A stretch of 64,000 nucleotides of DNA from assembly GCA_002398365.1 (NCBI GenBank), contig DGYK01000068.1, positions 1 through 64,000 on the forward strand, read 5' to 3'. The DNA comes from Flammeovirgaceae bacterium UBA5008 (GTDB taxonomy: Bacteria; Bacteroidota; Bacteroidia; Cytophagales; Cyclobacteriaceae). Positions 34,192 through 42,503 of the stretch are shown here, piece by piece. Made by a program: the position numbers and the translations under genes. The notes below the pieces were generated by a model that was not told the origin of the DNA, searched no databases, and saw only the letters and a list, made by a program, of their open reading frames with translations. How positions within the stretch are numbered: position 1 is the first letter of the stretch; each line of letters begins with the position of its first letter.

Positions 34192-34797
34192 TTACTTAGA
34201 GTACAACTCGACAATCAACTGTTCGTTGATGTTTTCCGGTATATCTTCACGCGGAGGCAGGTTAATCAACTTACCTTCCATTTCTTTTAAATCCCACTCT
34301 AACCAATTGTACTTCTTAGCACCTTGAATAGAAAGTGAATTATTAATCGCTTCCAAAGATTTTGATTTCTCACGAACAGCAATTACATCCCCTGGCTTTA
34401 AAAATGCTGAAGGCACGTTCAAAACTTCACCATTAACAGTGATGTGCTTGTGCACAACCAACTGACGAGCCGCTCTGCGTGTTGGAGCTACTCCTAAACG
34501 GTATACAGTGTTATCCAAGCGAGACTCCAGCATCTGTAAAAGCACTTCGCCAGTTACGCCTTTCTTACGAGAAGCTTTGTGGAAAGTGTTTTCGAACTGA
34601 CGCTCTAAAATTCCATAAATAAACTTTGCCTTTTGCTTTTCAGCGAGCTGCACAGCGTATTCTGACTGCTTGCGTTTTTTGCCTTTACCATGCTGGCCAG
34701 CAGGATAATTTTTCTTGGCCAACGTTTTGCTGTCGCCAAAGATAGGTTCATTATACCTTCTGGAAATCCTTGTTTTTGGACCGGTGTACCTTGCCAT
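34192..34797 (-). CDS. rpsD: 30S ribosomal protein S4
   Basis: A 201-residue primary 16S rRNA-binding protein that nucleates 30S assembly. The N-terminus MARYTGPKTRISRRYNEPIF lacks the zinc cysteines of some S4 proteins. The S4 RNA-binding domain is MLESRLDNTVYRLGVAPTRR through VVHKHITVNG (about 93-130). It sits between rpsK and rpoA, the usual alpha-operon order. Confidence 0.97.
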   Translation of the reverse strand: MARYTGPKTRISRRYNEPIFGDSKTLAKKNYPAGQHGKGKKRKQSEYAVQLAEKQKAKFIYGILERQFENTFHKASRKKGVTGEVLLQMLESRLDNTVYRLGVAPTRRAARQLVVHKHITVNGEVLNVPSAFLKPGDVIAVREKSKSLEAINNSLSIQGAKKYNWLEWDLKEMEGKLINLPPREDIPENINEQLIVELYSK

Positions 34798-34822
34798 GAT
34801 TTATTCTTTCTTATTACTGAAA

Positions 34823-35227
34823 TTAAACTCTTCTTTTCTTAGGAGGACGGCATCCGTTGTGCGGAATAGGAGTAAAATCCTTGATGATTGTTACCTCAAT
34901 TCCGGAAGCTTGAATGCTACGGATAGCAGACTCGCGACCTGCGCCAGGGCCTTTTACGAAAACCTCTACTTTGCGTACGCCTAATTCAAACGCTTTAGTA
35001 GCACACTCTTGAGCAGCTACCTGAGCAGCATACGGAGTGTTTTTCTTGGAGCCTTTGAAGCCCATCTTTCCTGCCGATGCCCAGGATACAACTTGTCCTG
35101 TGCTATTGGTCATAGAAATAATAATGTTGTTGAAGGTTGCACGGATGTGAGCTTGGCCTACGGCCTCCACATTTACTACGCGCTTTTTGCTTTTGTCCTT
35201 CTTCTTTTCAACTGCAGGTGCTGCCAT
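34823..35227 (-). CDS. rpsK: 30S ribosomal protein S11
   Basis: A 134-residue platform protein near the 3' end of 16S rRNA. A Lys-rich N-terminus is followed by AHIRATFNNIIISMTNSTG, GPGAGRESAIRSIQASGIEV and the closing PHNGCRPPKKRRV, all conserved S11 segments. S11 together with S18 and S21 has been implicated in hiding the anti-Shine-Dalgarno sequence in Flavobacterium ribosomes, in keeping with the few Shine-Dalgarno motifs seen here. Confidence 0.97.
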   Translation of the reverse strand: MAAPAVEKKKDKSKKRVVNVEAVGQAHIRATFNNIIISMTNSTGQVVSWASAGKMGFKGSKKNTPYAAQVAAQECATKAFELGVRKVEVFVKGPGAGRESAIRSIQASGIEVTIIKDFTPIPHNGCRPPKKRRV

Positions 35228-35256
35228 ACGAAAAGTTTATAGTTTTTTTAAATTAA

Positions 35257-35637
35257 TTAGCCTTTAACTGCCTTCTTCTTGTTCGCAACGGTCTTACGCT
35301 TTCCTTTGCGCGTACGAGAGTTGTTTTTGGTTTTTTGTCCGCGTACAGGCAAGCCTTTGCGGTGACGTAATCCGCGATAGCAACCGATGTCCATCAAGCG
35401 TTTAATGCTTAGCTGAACTTCTGAGCGGAGTGCACCTTCAATGCGGAATTGCTCTGCAATAATTGCACGCACGGCATTTGAGTCTTCATCATTCCAATCT
35501 TTTACCTTCTTATCCCAAGACACATTCGCCTGAGTAAGTATTTTTTGGGCAGACCTGCGTCCAATCCCATAAATGTAGGTAAGGCTGATTTCGCCTCTTT
35601 TGTTATCCGGAATATCTACACCAGCAATACGTGCCAT
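35257..35637 (-). CDS. rpsM: 30S ribosomal protein S13
   Basis: A 126-residue protein of the 30S head contacting the P-site tRNA and 50S. MARIAGVDIPDNKRGEISL opens it, then YGIGRRSAQKIL and the basic tail YRGLRHRKGLPVRGQKTKNN. It lies between rpmJ (2 bases) and rpsK. Confidence 0.97.
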   Translation of the reverse strand: MARIAGVDIPDNKRGEISLTYIYGIGRRSAQKILTQANVSWDKKVKDWNDEDSNAVRAIIAEQFRIEGALRSEVQLSIKRLMDIGCYRGLRHRKGLPVRGQKTKNNSRTRKGKRKTVANKKKAVKG

Positions 35638-35639
35638 AA

Positions 35640-35756
35640 TTATCCTTGTCTTTGTTTATAACGTGGGTTCTTCTTGTTAATCACATACAACTTGCCTTTG
35701 CGTCTGATGATCTTGCAATCAGCGCTCCGTTTTTTTATTGATGCTCTTACTTTCAT
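35640..35756 (-). CDS. rpmJ: 50S ribosomal protein L36
   Basis: A 38-residue protein beginning MKVRASIKKRSADCKIIRRK and ending NPRYKQRQG. It matches L36 along its length, but of the usual four zinc ligands (three Cys and a His) only C14 remains; the others are Ser11, Asn27 and Tyr33. It is therefore the zinc-independent form. It lies seven bases after infA and two before rpsM, the conserved infA-rpmJ-rpsM order. Confidence 0.95.
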   Translation of the reverse strand: MKVRASIKKRSADCKIIRRKGKLYVINKKNPRYKQRQG

Positions 35757-35763
35757 GTCTTCT

Positions 35764-35982
35764 CTATTTATATCTGAACGTAATCCTGCCTTTTGTTAAG
35801 TCGTAAGGAGACATTTCCAGTCTCACCTTATCACCTGGCAAAATGCGGATGTAATGCATTCTCATTTTACCCGAAATATGAGCTAATACTTCGTGGCCAT
35901 TCTCCAATTGTACCTTAAACATGGCATTGGAAAGTGCCTCTTGTATTGTTCCGTCTTGCTCTATCGACTTTTGTTTCGCCAT
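35764..35982 (-). CDS. infA: Translation initiation factor IF-1
   Basis: A 72-residue single OB-fold protein that occupies the 30S A site during initiation. MAKQKSIEQDGTIQEALSNA and LENGHEVLAHISGKMRMHYI through PYDLTKGRITFRYK match IF-1 end to end. The start overlaps the end of map by 22 bases, suggesting coupled translation. Confidence 0.97.
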   Translation of the reverse strand: MAKQKSIEQDGTIQEALSNAMFKVQLENGHEVLAHISGKMRMHYIRILPGDKVRLEMSPYDLTKGRITFRYK

Positions 35983-36755
35983 TTAAAACTATAACTCTCT
36001 TCTAAGTACTCGTGTGTTGTCAAAATCTCGGTGCGATCTTTATAAATCGCTACCATATGTTCAAAGTGTGCCGAAGGCTTCTTGTCTTGCGTTCGGATCG
36101 TCCATCCGTCTCGCTCTTGAATTACCTTCTTTGTGCCCATGTTGATCATGGGCTCGATAGCAAACACCATTCCCGGTTGAATCTTCGGTCCTTTACCTCT
36201 CTTTCCGTAGTTAGGTACTTCCGGATCTTCATGTAAGCTCCTGCCTACTCCGTGTCCTACCAACTCTCTTACCACACCATAACCAAACTGTTCAACAAAG
36301 TTCTGAACAGCAAATCCAATGTCTCCGATTCGGTTTCCCGCCTTTGCTTGAGCAATGCCCAAGTAAAGTGATTCAAGCGTTCGATCGAGCAATCTTAGAA
36401 CATCATCTTTTACACCCTCCAATGGATAGGTATATGCAGAGTCGCTGTGAAAGCCTTTATACAAAACACCGCAATCAATCGAAACAACGTCTCCTTCTTT
36501 CAACTCATAATCACTTGGAAACCCATGTACCACTACATCATTGACTGAGATGCAGAGGGATGCAGGGAACGCATGATAATTCAAAAAAGAAGGCACTCCA
36601 TTGTGGTCTCTAATATACTCCTCGGCAATTTTATCCAGTTTTTTCGTTTTCACTCCGGGCTTAATGGCCTTGGCTACTTCCGCGTGTGTTCGGGCTAATA
36701 CCTGAGCACTTTCCTTGATCAACTGAATATCACTGTCCGTCTTGTATTGAATCAT
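35961..36755 (-). CDS. map: Type I methionine aminopeptidase
   Basis: A 264-residue enzyme removing the initiator methionine from new proteins. Metal ligands are recognisable: D94 (SIDCGV), D105 (HSDSAYT), H168 (GHGVGRSLHEDP), E201 (FAIEPMI) and a final Glu in AHFEHMVAI; H77 (VVHGFP) is the usual substrate histidine. No N-terminal zinc finger, as in type Ia. It lies six bases after secY and overlaps infA. Confidence 0.97.
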   Translation of the reverse strand: MIQYKTDSDIQLIKESAQVLARTHAEVAKAIKPGVKTKKLDKIAEEYIRDHNGVPSFLNYHAFPASLCISVNDVVVHGFPSDYELKEGDVVSIDCGVLYKGFHSDSAYTYPLEGVKDDVLRLLDRTLESLYLGIAQAKAGNRIGDIGFAVQNFVEQFGYGVVRELVGHGVGRSLHEDPEVPNYGKRGKGPKIQPGMVFAIEPMINMGTKKVIQERDGWTIRTQDKKPSAHFEHMVAIYKDRTEILTTHEYLEESYSFKWRNKSR

Positions 36756-36761
36756 TCAATT

Positions 36762-38072
36762 TCAAGCCGCAGCAAACTGAGAACGTCCTTTTACTCTACC
36801 CGATTTCATCATTCCTTCATAGTGGCGCATTAACAAATAGCTTTCTATCTGTTGAAGCGTATCCAGCACCACCCCTACTAAAATAAGTAGTGATGTTCCG
36901 CCATAGAAGTATGCAAAGTTTTGCGTTATGCCAGCCATCACAGCAAAAGCCGGAAGGATAGCAACCGCAGCCAGCAACAATGCACCCGGTAAAGTTATTT
37001 TCGATAAAATACTGTCTATAAATTCTGCGGTTTGCTTACCCGGTTTAATGCCAGGAACAAAACCCCCGTTGCGCTTCAAATTCTCTGCAATATCGTTCGA
37101 AGGAACGGTGATAGCAGTGTAAAAGAATGTGAAGATTATGATCAATGAAGCAAACAATAAATTGTACTGCCAAGATGTAAAGTCTGCGAAAGTTGTTCCA
37201 ACATAAGCTCCCACATCACTGTCTCTCCAAATTTGAGCTACGAGTGGAGGAATGAACATTAGAGCTTGAGCAAAGATAATTGGCATTACACCGGCTGAGT
37301 TCAACTTCAAAGGAATGAAATCACGCTTGCCACCATATAATTTGTTTCCAACTACTTGTTTTGCGTATTGTACAGGAATTCTTCGAACAGCTTGAGTCAA
37401 TGCAATAACACCAACTACTACAAAGAATAAGGCAAGAAATTCAAGTATCAATAACAGACCACCACCTAAACCTTTTGCGTCAGCTTCTTGGTAGATAGCT
37501 GCGGGGAAACGAGACACGATACCAATCATGATCAGCATACTAATGCCATTTCCAATGCCCTTATCAGTAATACGCTCTCCTAACCACATACAGAACATGG
37601 TTCCTGCAACAATAATCATCATAGATGATACTGTAAAGAACAGGCCTGGGCTGATGATCGCTTCTTGATTAACGGTCGCTCTCAAGTAACCATAAGACTG
37701 AGCTGCTGTAATCAGAATAGTCAGAATACGGGTCCACTGGTTTAATTTTTTTCTTCCACTTTCGCCTTCCTTCTGCATTTTAGTGAAGGTAGGTACTGCT
37801 ACTGTAAGCAATTGCACTACGATGGATGCAGAGATGTAAGGCATAATGCCCAATGCAAAAATGGAAGCACGACTAAAAGATCCTCCCAAGAAAGTATTGA
37901 GGAAATCAAAAATTCCTCCTTGGCTTCCCGTTAATAAATTAGGGTCTACACCGGGTAATACGATATACGATCCTAATCTAAAAATAATCAGGAATCCGAT
38001 CGTATTCAGAATTCTAACGCGTAAATCCTCGATCGAAAAGATGTTCTTTATGGTTGTAAAGAAGCGCTTCAT
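36762..38072 (-). CDS. secY: Protein translocase subunit SecY
   Basis: A 436-residue core channel of the Sec translocon with about ten membrane helices. RVRILNTIGFLIIFRLGSYI begins helix 1; LGIMPYISASIVVQLL is the conserved plug-side segment, GERITDKGIGNGISMLI and IPVQYAKQVVG are the cytoplasmic loops, and a C-terminal YLLMRHYEGMMKSGRVKGR follows. Its start overlaps the rplO stop by one base. Confidence 0.97.
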   Translation of the reverse strand: MKRFFTTIKNIFSIEDLRVRILNTIGFLIIFRLGSYIVLPGVDPNLLTGSQGGIFDFLNTFLGGSFSRASIFALGIMPYISASIVVQLLTVAVPTFTKMQKEGESGRKKLNQWTRILTILITAAQSYGYLRATVNQEAIISPGLFFTVSSMMIIVAGTMFCMWLGERITDKGIGNGISMLIMIGIVSRFPAAIYQEADAKGLGGGLLLILEFLALFFVVVGVIALTQAVRRIPVQYAKQVVGNKLYGGKRDFIPLKLNSAGVMPIIFAQALMFIPPLVAQIWRDSDVGAYVGTTFADFTSWQYNLLFASLIIIFTFFYTAITVPSNDIAENLKRNGGFVPGIKPGKQTAEFIDSILSKITLPGALLLAAVAILPAFAVMAGITQNFAYFYGGTSLLILVGVVLDTLQQIESYLLMRHYEGMMKSGRVKGRSQFAAA

Positions 38073-38518
38073 TATCTAACTGTTGTAGCTGTTCCGCCTA
38101 CTGTTTCAATTGCCTTGGTAGCTGTTGTAGAGAATGCATGTGCTTCCACATTCACTTTCGCTTTCAACTCACCTCTTCCCAAAATTTTAACTTTATCATT
38201 TTTCCCAACGATACCGTTATCCACCATCAACTGAATGTTTAGTGCGGAAGCATTGGTTTTTTGTGCTAATTCTTGTAAAGCATCAAGGTTGATAGCTTTA
38301 AAATATACTTTGTCATTATTCTTGAAACCGAACTTAGGAACACGTCTTTGCAAAGGCATCTGACCACCTTCAAAACCGAATTTCTTATGGTTACCAGAAC
38401 GTGACTGAGCACCCTTGTGTCCACGACCTGCAGTGCTACCGCCAGAACCTTGACCACGGCCCAATCTCTTATTTGTTTTTACCGAACCTTCTGCCGGCTT
38501 AAGTGTATGCAGCTTCAT
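38072..38518 (-). CDS. rplO: 50S ribosomal protein L15
   Basis: A 148-residue late-assembly large-subunit protein. The Gly/Arg-rich N-terminus (RLGRGQGSGGSTAGRGHKGA, residues 19-38) is typical, followed by GFEGGQMPLQRRVPKFGF and a C-terminal fold around VKILGRGELKAKV. It lies two bases before rpmD's stop end and overlaps secY by one base. Confidence 0.97.
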   Translation of the reverse strand: MKLHTLKPAEGSVKTNKRLGRGQGSGGSTAGRGHKGAQSRSGNHKKFGFEGGQMPLQRRVPKFGFKNNDKVYFKAINLDALQELAQKTNASALNIQLMVDNGIVGKNDKVKILGRGELKAKVNVEAHAFSTTATKAIETVGGTATTVR

Positions 38519-38519
38519 T

Positions 38520-38699
38520 TTATAATTCTGTTACGCTCACTAAATGACTAACTTTTTTTACCATCCCCTGAATTTGAGGAGTATATTCTACCTCTACTGA
38601 ATGATTTACTTTTCCTAAACCCAAAGACTGAATAGTCAACTGTTGAGTTTCAGGTCTTTTAATCATGCTGCGAGTTTGAGTAATCTTCACTTTTGCCAT
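38520..38699 (-). CDS. rpmD: 50S ribosomal protein L30
   Basis: A 59-residue protein, MAKVKITQTRSMIKRPETQQ followed by LTIQSLGLGKVNHSVEV and a C-terminal VKKVSHLVSV. It matches L30 over its full length. It lies five bases after rpsE and one base before rplO, as in the standard spc operon. Confidence 0.95.
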   Translation of the reverse strand: MAKVKITQTRSMIKRPETQQLTIQSLGLGKVNHSVEVEYTPQIQGMVKKVSHLVSVTEL

Positions 38700-38704
38700 G
38701 ACGC

Positions 38705-39223
38705 TTATCCGTTAAATACTTTTGACAATGAAACTCCTCTGTTACGAGCGATGGTTTGAGGATCGCGCATCGTGGTCAATGCCTTGAAAGTAGCCTTTAC
38801 CACGTTGTGAGGATTTGATGAACCTTTTGATTTTGCCAATACATTGTGAACTCCGGCACTTTCCAATACAGCACGCATCGCACCACCGGCAATTACACCT
38901 GTACCTGGTGATGCCGGCTTCAATAACACGAAACCACCACCAAATTTACCAAGTGATTCATGAGGTACTGTTCCTTTGATGATCGGAACCTTTACCAAAT
39001 GCTTCTTTGCATCATCGATTCCTTTGGTAATCGCATCGGTTACTTCATTGGCTTTGCCAAGTCCGTATCCTACCACACCATTGCCGTCTCCAACTACTAC
39101 GATAGCCGCGAAACTGAATCTTCTACCACCTTTAACCACTTTTGCTACACGCTGAATGGCAACCACCTTTTCTTTAAGGTCGATTTCGCTGGCTTTTACT
39201 GTGCTGACGTTACTTTGTGTCAT
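38705..39223 (-). CDS. rpsE: 30S ribosomal protein S5
   Basis: A 172-residue decoding-fidelity protein. The double-stranded RNA-binding N-terminal domain has RVAKVVKGGRRFSFAAIVVV and GYGLGKANEVTDAI; the C-terminal half has PGTGVIAGGAMRAVLESAGV and SSNPHNVVKATFKAL. Length is normal. It is located between rplR (4 bases) and rpmD. Confidence 0.97.
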   Translation of the reverse strand: MTQSNVSTVKASEIDLKEKVVAIQRVAKVVKGGRRFSFAAIVVVGDGNGVVGYGLGKANEVTDAITKGIDDAKKHLVKVPIIKGTVPHESLGKFGGGFVLLKPASPGTGVIAGGAMRAVLESAGVHNVLAKSKGSSNPHNVVKATFKALTTMRDPQTIARNRGVSLSKVFNG

Positions 39224-39227
39224 GCTA

Positions 39228-39575
39228 TTAGAATTTTAAACCACCCTCTCTGGCACCTTCTGCCAAAGCTTTGATATTACCATGATATAAATATCCATTA
39301 CGATCGAAAACGATCTCCTGAATACCGCTCGCTAAAGCTTTTTCCGCTACCTTCTGTCCTACTGACTTAGATACAGGTAAGGAAACTCCACCATCCTTTG
39401 ACAAATCCTTAGATGATGCTGCCAACAATGTGTGTCCTTTGGTGTCATCAATAACCTGAGCGTAGATCGCACGGTTACTCTTAAACACAGTAAGTCTAGG
39501 ACGTGCAGTAGTACCCTCCACTTTTTTGCGGATACCTTTCTTAATGCGTAATCTTCTATTCTTAATATTTGGCAT
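39228..39575 (-). CDS. rplR: 50S ribosomal protein L18
   Basis: A 115-residue 5S rRNA-binding protein. RRLRIKKGIRKKVEGTTARP is the basic N-terminus, then RLTVFKSNRAIYAQVIDD and the closing FDRNGYLYHGNIKALAEGAR. Located between rplF and rpsE. Confidence 0.97.
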   Translation of the reverse strand: MPNIKNRRLRIKKGIRKKVEGTTARPRLTVFKSNRAIYAQVIDDTKGHTLLAASSKDLSKDGGVSLPVSKSVGQKVAEKALASGIQEIVFDRNGYLYHGNIKALAEGAREGGLKF

Positions 39576-39584
39576 ACTCTACTA

Positions 39585-40136
39585 TTATTTAGCAGCTGCT
39601 TTACCAGCTTTTCTGCGAACAAATTCTCCAACGTAACGAATACCCTTTCCTTTGTAAGGTTCTACGCTGCGCAATGATTTAATTTTTGCAGCTACCTGAC
39701 CAATCAATTGTTTGTCAGTGCCTTCCAGAGTAATAATTGGGTTTTGGCCTTTTTCCTGAGTCGCCTGAACTTTCAATTCAGAAGGAATAGCCATGATAAT
39801 ACTGTGTGAATATCCCAAGCTAAGATCGAGTACGTTTCCTTGAGCAGAAGCCTTGAAACCTACACCAATTACTTCAAGTTGTCTTTTGTATCCGGTGCTA
39901 ACACCTTCGATCATATTAGCAATCAATGAACGATATAAACCGTGCATTGCTTTGTGACGCTTTTGTTCAGTTGGTCTGTGAACCAACACATTGCCTTCCT
40001 CCAAAGTAACTTTGAAATCAGGATCAATTACTTGCTTCAACTCGCCTTTCGGACCTTTTACAGTCACTTGACGATCACTAAAAGTGCATGTAACACCTTT
40101 GGGAAGTTCTATCGGAAGTCTACCTATACGTGACAT
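39585..40136 (-). CDS. rplF: 50S ribosomal protein L6
   Basis: A 183-residue protein with two homologous alpha/beta repeats near the sarcin-ricin loop. MSRIGRLPIELPKGVTCTF opens it and the C-terminal RSVEPYKGKGIRYVGEFVRR is the rRNA-binding signature, with an Ala/Lys end. Located between rpsH (14 bases) and rplR. Confidence 0.97.
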   Translation of the reverse strand: MSRIGRLPIELPKGVTCTFSDRQVTVKGPKGELKQVIDPDFKVTLEEGNVLVHRPTEQKRHKAMHGLYRSLIANMIEGVSTGYKRQLEVIGVGFKASAQGNVLDLSLGYSHSIIMAIPSELKVQATQEKGQNPIITLEGTDKQLIGQVAAKIKSLRSVEPYKGKGIRYVGEFVRRKAGKAAAK

Positions 40137-40150
40137 ATTCTATTATCGGA

Positions 40151-40555
40151 TTAGTAGATGTAACATAAAACCTCACCACCTACATTTAGCGCCTTTGCTT
40201 CTTTATCGGTAATTACACCTTTGGAAGTGGAAAGGATCGCAATGCCCAATCCGTTCAATACTTTGGGCAGGTTATCTGCACCTTTGTACTGACGAAGACC
40301 AGGAGAGCTGACACGATCTAATTTCGTGATAGCAGATTCTTTGGTTTCCGGATTGTACTTCAAGGCAATTTTAATGCTGCCCTGTTTGTTAGCTGTTTCC
40401 TCAAACTTATAGTTAAGGATATAGCCTTTGTCGAAAAGCACCTTAGTTACCTCTTTCTTCAAGTTAGAGGCAGGAACTTCTACCACGCGGTGACGGGCCT
40501 TGATGGCGTTGCGCAACCGGGTTAAATAATCTGCGATAGGATCTGTCGTCTTCAT
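40151..40555 (-). CDS. rpsH: 30S ribosomal protein S8
   Basis: A 134-residue primary 16S rRNA-binding protein; in E. coli it also represses the spc operon. DPIADYLTRLRNAIKARHR opens it and GIAILSTSKGVITDKEA with the closing GGEVLCYIY is the RNA-binding signature. The gene is preceded by the largest gap in the cluster (141 bases), which holds a terminator-like hairpin and a strong promoter. Confidence 0.97.
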   Translation of the reverse strand: MKTTDPIADYLTRLRNAIKARHRVVEVPASNLKKEVTKVLFDKGYILNYKFEETANKQGSIKIALKYNPETKESAITKLDRVSSPGLRQYKGADNLPKVLNGLGIAILSTSKGVITDKEAKALNVGGEVLCYIY

Positions 40556-40568
40556 TTCACTTTTCTTT

Positions 40569-40600
40569 AAAAAGCAAGCCCCATTTTTTTGAACGGGGCT
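40569..40600 (-). terminator. Terminator-like hairpin between rpsN and rpsH
   Basis: Minus-strand AGCCCC (40595-40600) pairs with GGGGCT (40577-40582) around a 12-base loop, followed by TGC and five T. Read from upstream it would act as a partial terminator inside the spc operon. The adjacent promoter would start transcription within its first arm. Confidence 0.55.
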
Positions 40601-40601
40601 G

Positions 40602-40632
40602 CAAAGATAAATAACAATTTTAGTTATCCAAA
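40602..40632 (-). promoter_or_regulatory. Internal promoter upstream of rpsH
   Basis: Minus-strand TTTG (40629-40632), 19-base spacer and TATCTTTG (40602-40609) match the Bacteroidota consensus exactly. It would drive rpsH through rplQ separately from the upstream half of the cluster. Confidence 0.7.
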
Positions 40633-40696
40633 CTGTTACCCGGTTTCGTTGTAAAAACGACCTCGGTACTCAGCAACCAATAAAATACTGCTCGAA

Positions 40697-40966
40697 TTAC
40701 CAGCTTGCCTTTGTCAAGCCTGGTATTTTACCATCGCTTGCCAATTGGCGGAACTGGTTACGGCATATGCCAAATTTCGACATATAACCTCTCGGTCTTC
40801 CGGTAAGCTTGCAGCGGCTGTGCAAACGAACTTTAGATGAGCTTCTTGGAAGTTTATCCAAGGCATCCCAATCTCCTGCTTCTTTCAAAGCAGCACGTTT
40901 TTTTGCATAGCGCTCTACTAAGCGCAATTTCTTCTTATCTCTTGCAATGACTGCTAACTTTGCCAT
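40697..40966 (-). CDS. rpsN: 30S ribosomal protein S14 (zinc-independent form)
   Basis: An 89-residue S14 of the long type without CxxC zinc motifs: KLRLVERYAKKRAALKEAG, then SRCKLTGRPRGYMSKFGICR, NQFRQLASDGKIPGLTKASW. Located between rplE (4 bases) and the rpsN-rpsH gap; last gene of the upstream half-operon. Confidence 0.97.
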   Translation of the reverse strand: MAKLAVIARDKKKLRLVERYAKKRAALKEAGDWDALDKLPRSSSKVRLHSRCKLTGRPRGYMSKFGICRNQFRQLASDGKIPGLTKASW

Positions 40967-40970
40967 GCTA

Positions 40971-41522
40971 TTAGTTTTTAGTTACGAAAGGCATACCGAA
41001 GGCTTTCAAAAGCTCATAGCTTTCTTCATCGGTAGAGGCGGTTGTTACAAATGTGATATCCATACCATTGATCTTCGTTACCTTGTCAATGGAAATTTCC
41101 GGGAAAATGATCTGTTCTTTCACACCCAGTGTGTAGTTTCCACGACCATCAAAACCTTTGTCATTTACACCTTTGAAATCGCGAACGCGTGGCAGAGCAA
41201 CATTCATCAATCTGTCCATGAATTCATACATGCGATCTCCACGAAGGGTAACTTTTGCTCCAATGGCCTGATTGCCACGAAGTTTGAAGTTTGAAATGTC
41301 TTTCTTCGATTTGGTAGAAACTGCCTTTTGGCCAGAGATTGTGGTAAGCTCTTCTACGCCTACTTCAATCAATTTCTTGTCAGCTACCGCTGCACCAATA
41401 CCTTTGTTGATGCAAATTTTTTCGACTTTAGGTACCTGCATGACCGACTTATACTGAAACTTATCTCTCAGTCCGGGCACGATTTCCTTGAGGTACTTCT
41501 CTTTTAATCTGGGCGTTGCCAT
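40971..41522 (-). CDS. rplE: 50S ribosomal protein L5
   Basis: A 183-residue 5S rRNA-binding protein of the central protuberance. The N-terminal half holds VPKVEKICINKGIGAAV and the middle GAKVTLRGDRMYEFMDRL, followed by PRVRDFKGV and NYTLGVKEQIIFPEI. The ATG overlaps the rplX stop by one base. Confidence 0.97.
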   Translation of the reverse strand: MATPRLKEKYLKEIVPGLRDKFQYKSVMQVPKVEKICINKGIGAAVADKKLIEVGVEELTTISGQKAVSTKSKKDISNFKLRGNQAIGAKVTLRGDRMYEFMDRLMNVALPRVRDFKGVNDKGFDGRGNYTLGVKEQIIFPEISIDKVTKINGMDITFVTTASTDEESYELLKAFGMPFVTKN

Positions 41523-41863
41523 TATTTTATAAATTCACCTGTTTTCTTAGAATATCTTTGAAGCTTGCCTTTGGCATTCAACTTACGACCGGTGCGAACT
41601 GCTTTACCAGTTGCTCCGTCAACCAACATCAAGTTACTGATGTGAATCGTTCCTTCTGTCTTTTTGATACCTCCTTCGGGCTTGCCGGCAGTTGGCTTTT
41701 GGTGCTTTGTGATGATATTGATACCCTCTACGATAGCACGGTTTTTATCAGCAATGATTTCAAGAACAGTACCTGTTTTTGACTTATCATCCCCTGCCAA
41801 CACCTTTACGGTATCGCCTTTTTTAATGTGCAGCTTTTGCTGCTTGTTTGATTTCCTTTCCAT
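41522..41863 (-). CDS. rplX: 50S ribosomal protein L24
   Basis: A 113-residue KOW-domain protein that starts 50S assembly. HIKKGDTVKVLAGDDKSKTG is the KOW segment (about 13-32), with VEGINIITKHQKPT and HISNLMLVDGATGK following. Located between rplN (2 bases) and rplE. Confidence 0.97.
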   Translation of the reverse strand: MERKSNKQQKLHIKKGDTVKVLAGDDKSKTGTVLEIIADKNRAIVEGINIITKHQKPTAGKPEGGIKKTEGTIHISNLMLVDGATGKAVRTGRKLNAKGKLQRYSKKTGEFIK

Positions 41864-41865
41864 GA

Positions 41866-42234
41866 TTATAATACTTCAGGAGCTAATGAAATAATTTTCA
41901 TGAACTGCTTTTCACGCAATTCGCGGGCAACAGGTCCGAAGATACGGGTTCCGCGAGGCTCGTCTTGTTGATTCAACAACACGGCTGCGTTGTCTTCAAA
42001 ACGAATGTATGAACCATCCTTTCTTCTGATTTCTTTCTTGGTGCGAACGATAACCGCTTTTGACACAGTTCCTTTCTTAATTTGGCTGGTAGGGATGGCA
42101 GACTTTACAGTTACCACAATTTTATCGCCTACACTCGCTGTGCGTCTGCGGGTTCCACCCAATACGTGCATACACAAAACTTCTTTGGCACCACTGTTAT
42201 CGGCTACGGTTAGCCTTGATTCGGTTTGTATCAT
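41866..42234 (-). CDS. rplN: 50S ribosomal protein L14
   Basis: A 122-residue beta-barrel protein at the subunit interface. MIQTESRLTVADNSGAKEVL and KKGTVSKAVIVRTKKEIRR with the closing PVARELREKQFMKIISLAPE are conserved. Located between rpsQ (2 bases) and rplX. Confidence 0.97.
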   Translation of the reverse strand: MIQTESRLTVADNSGAKEVLCMHVLGGTRRRTASVGDKIVVTVKSAIPTSQIKKGTVSKAVIVRTKKEIRRKDGSYIRFEDNAAVLLNQQDEPRGTRIFGPVARELREKQFMKIISLAPEVL

Positions 42235-42236
42235 GG

Positions 42237-42497
42237 TTACTTTGCTTTTTCTACGATCTCAACTAATCTCCAACGCTTGCTCTTGCTCAATGGGCGAGTT
42301 TCCATGATGCGTACGATATCACCGATACCGGCTTCATTTTTCTCGTCATGGGCCATGAACTTCGTGGTTTTGTTCATGAATTTTCCATAGATCGGGTGTT
42401 TCACCTTTCTGTCGATTGCAACCGTAATTGACTTGGTCATCTTATTGCTGGTGACCCGGCCAACTCTTTCCTTTCTTAGATTACGTTCCGTCTCCAT
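42237..42497 (-). CDS. rpsQ: 30S ribosomal protein S17
   Basis: An 86-residue OB-fold primary rRNA-binding protein: RKERVGRVTSNKMTKSITVA, then HPIYGKFMNKTTKFMAHDE and GDIVRIMETRPLSKSKRWRL. Located between rpmC (6 bases) and rplN. Confidence 0.97.
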   Translation of the reverse strand: METERNLRKERVGRVTSNKMTKSITVAIDRKVKHPIYGKFMNKTTKFMAHDEKNEAGIGDIVRIMETRPLSKSKRWRLVEIVEKAK

Positions 42498-42503
42498 GAA
42501 AAT

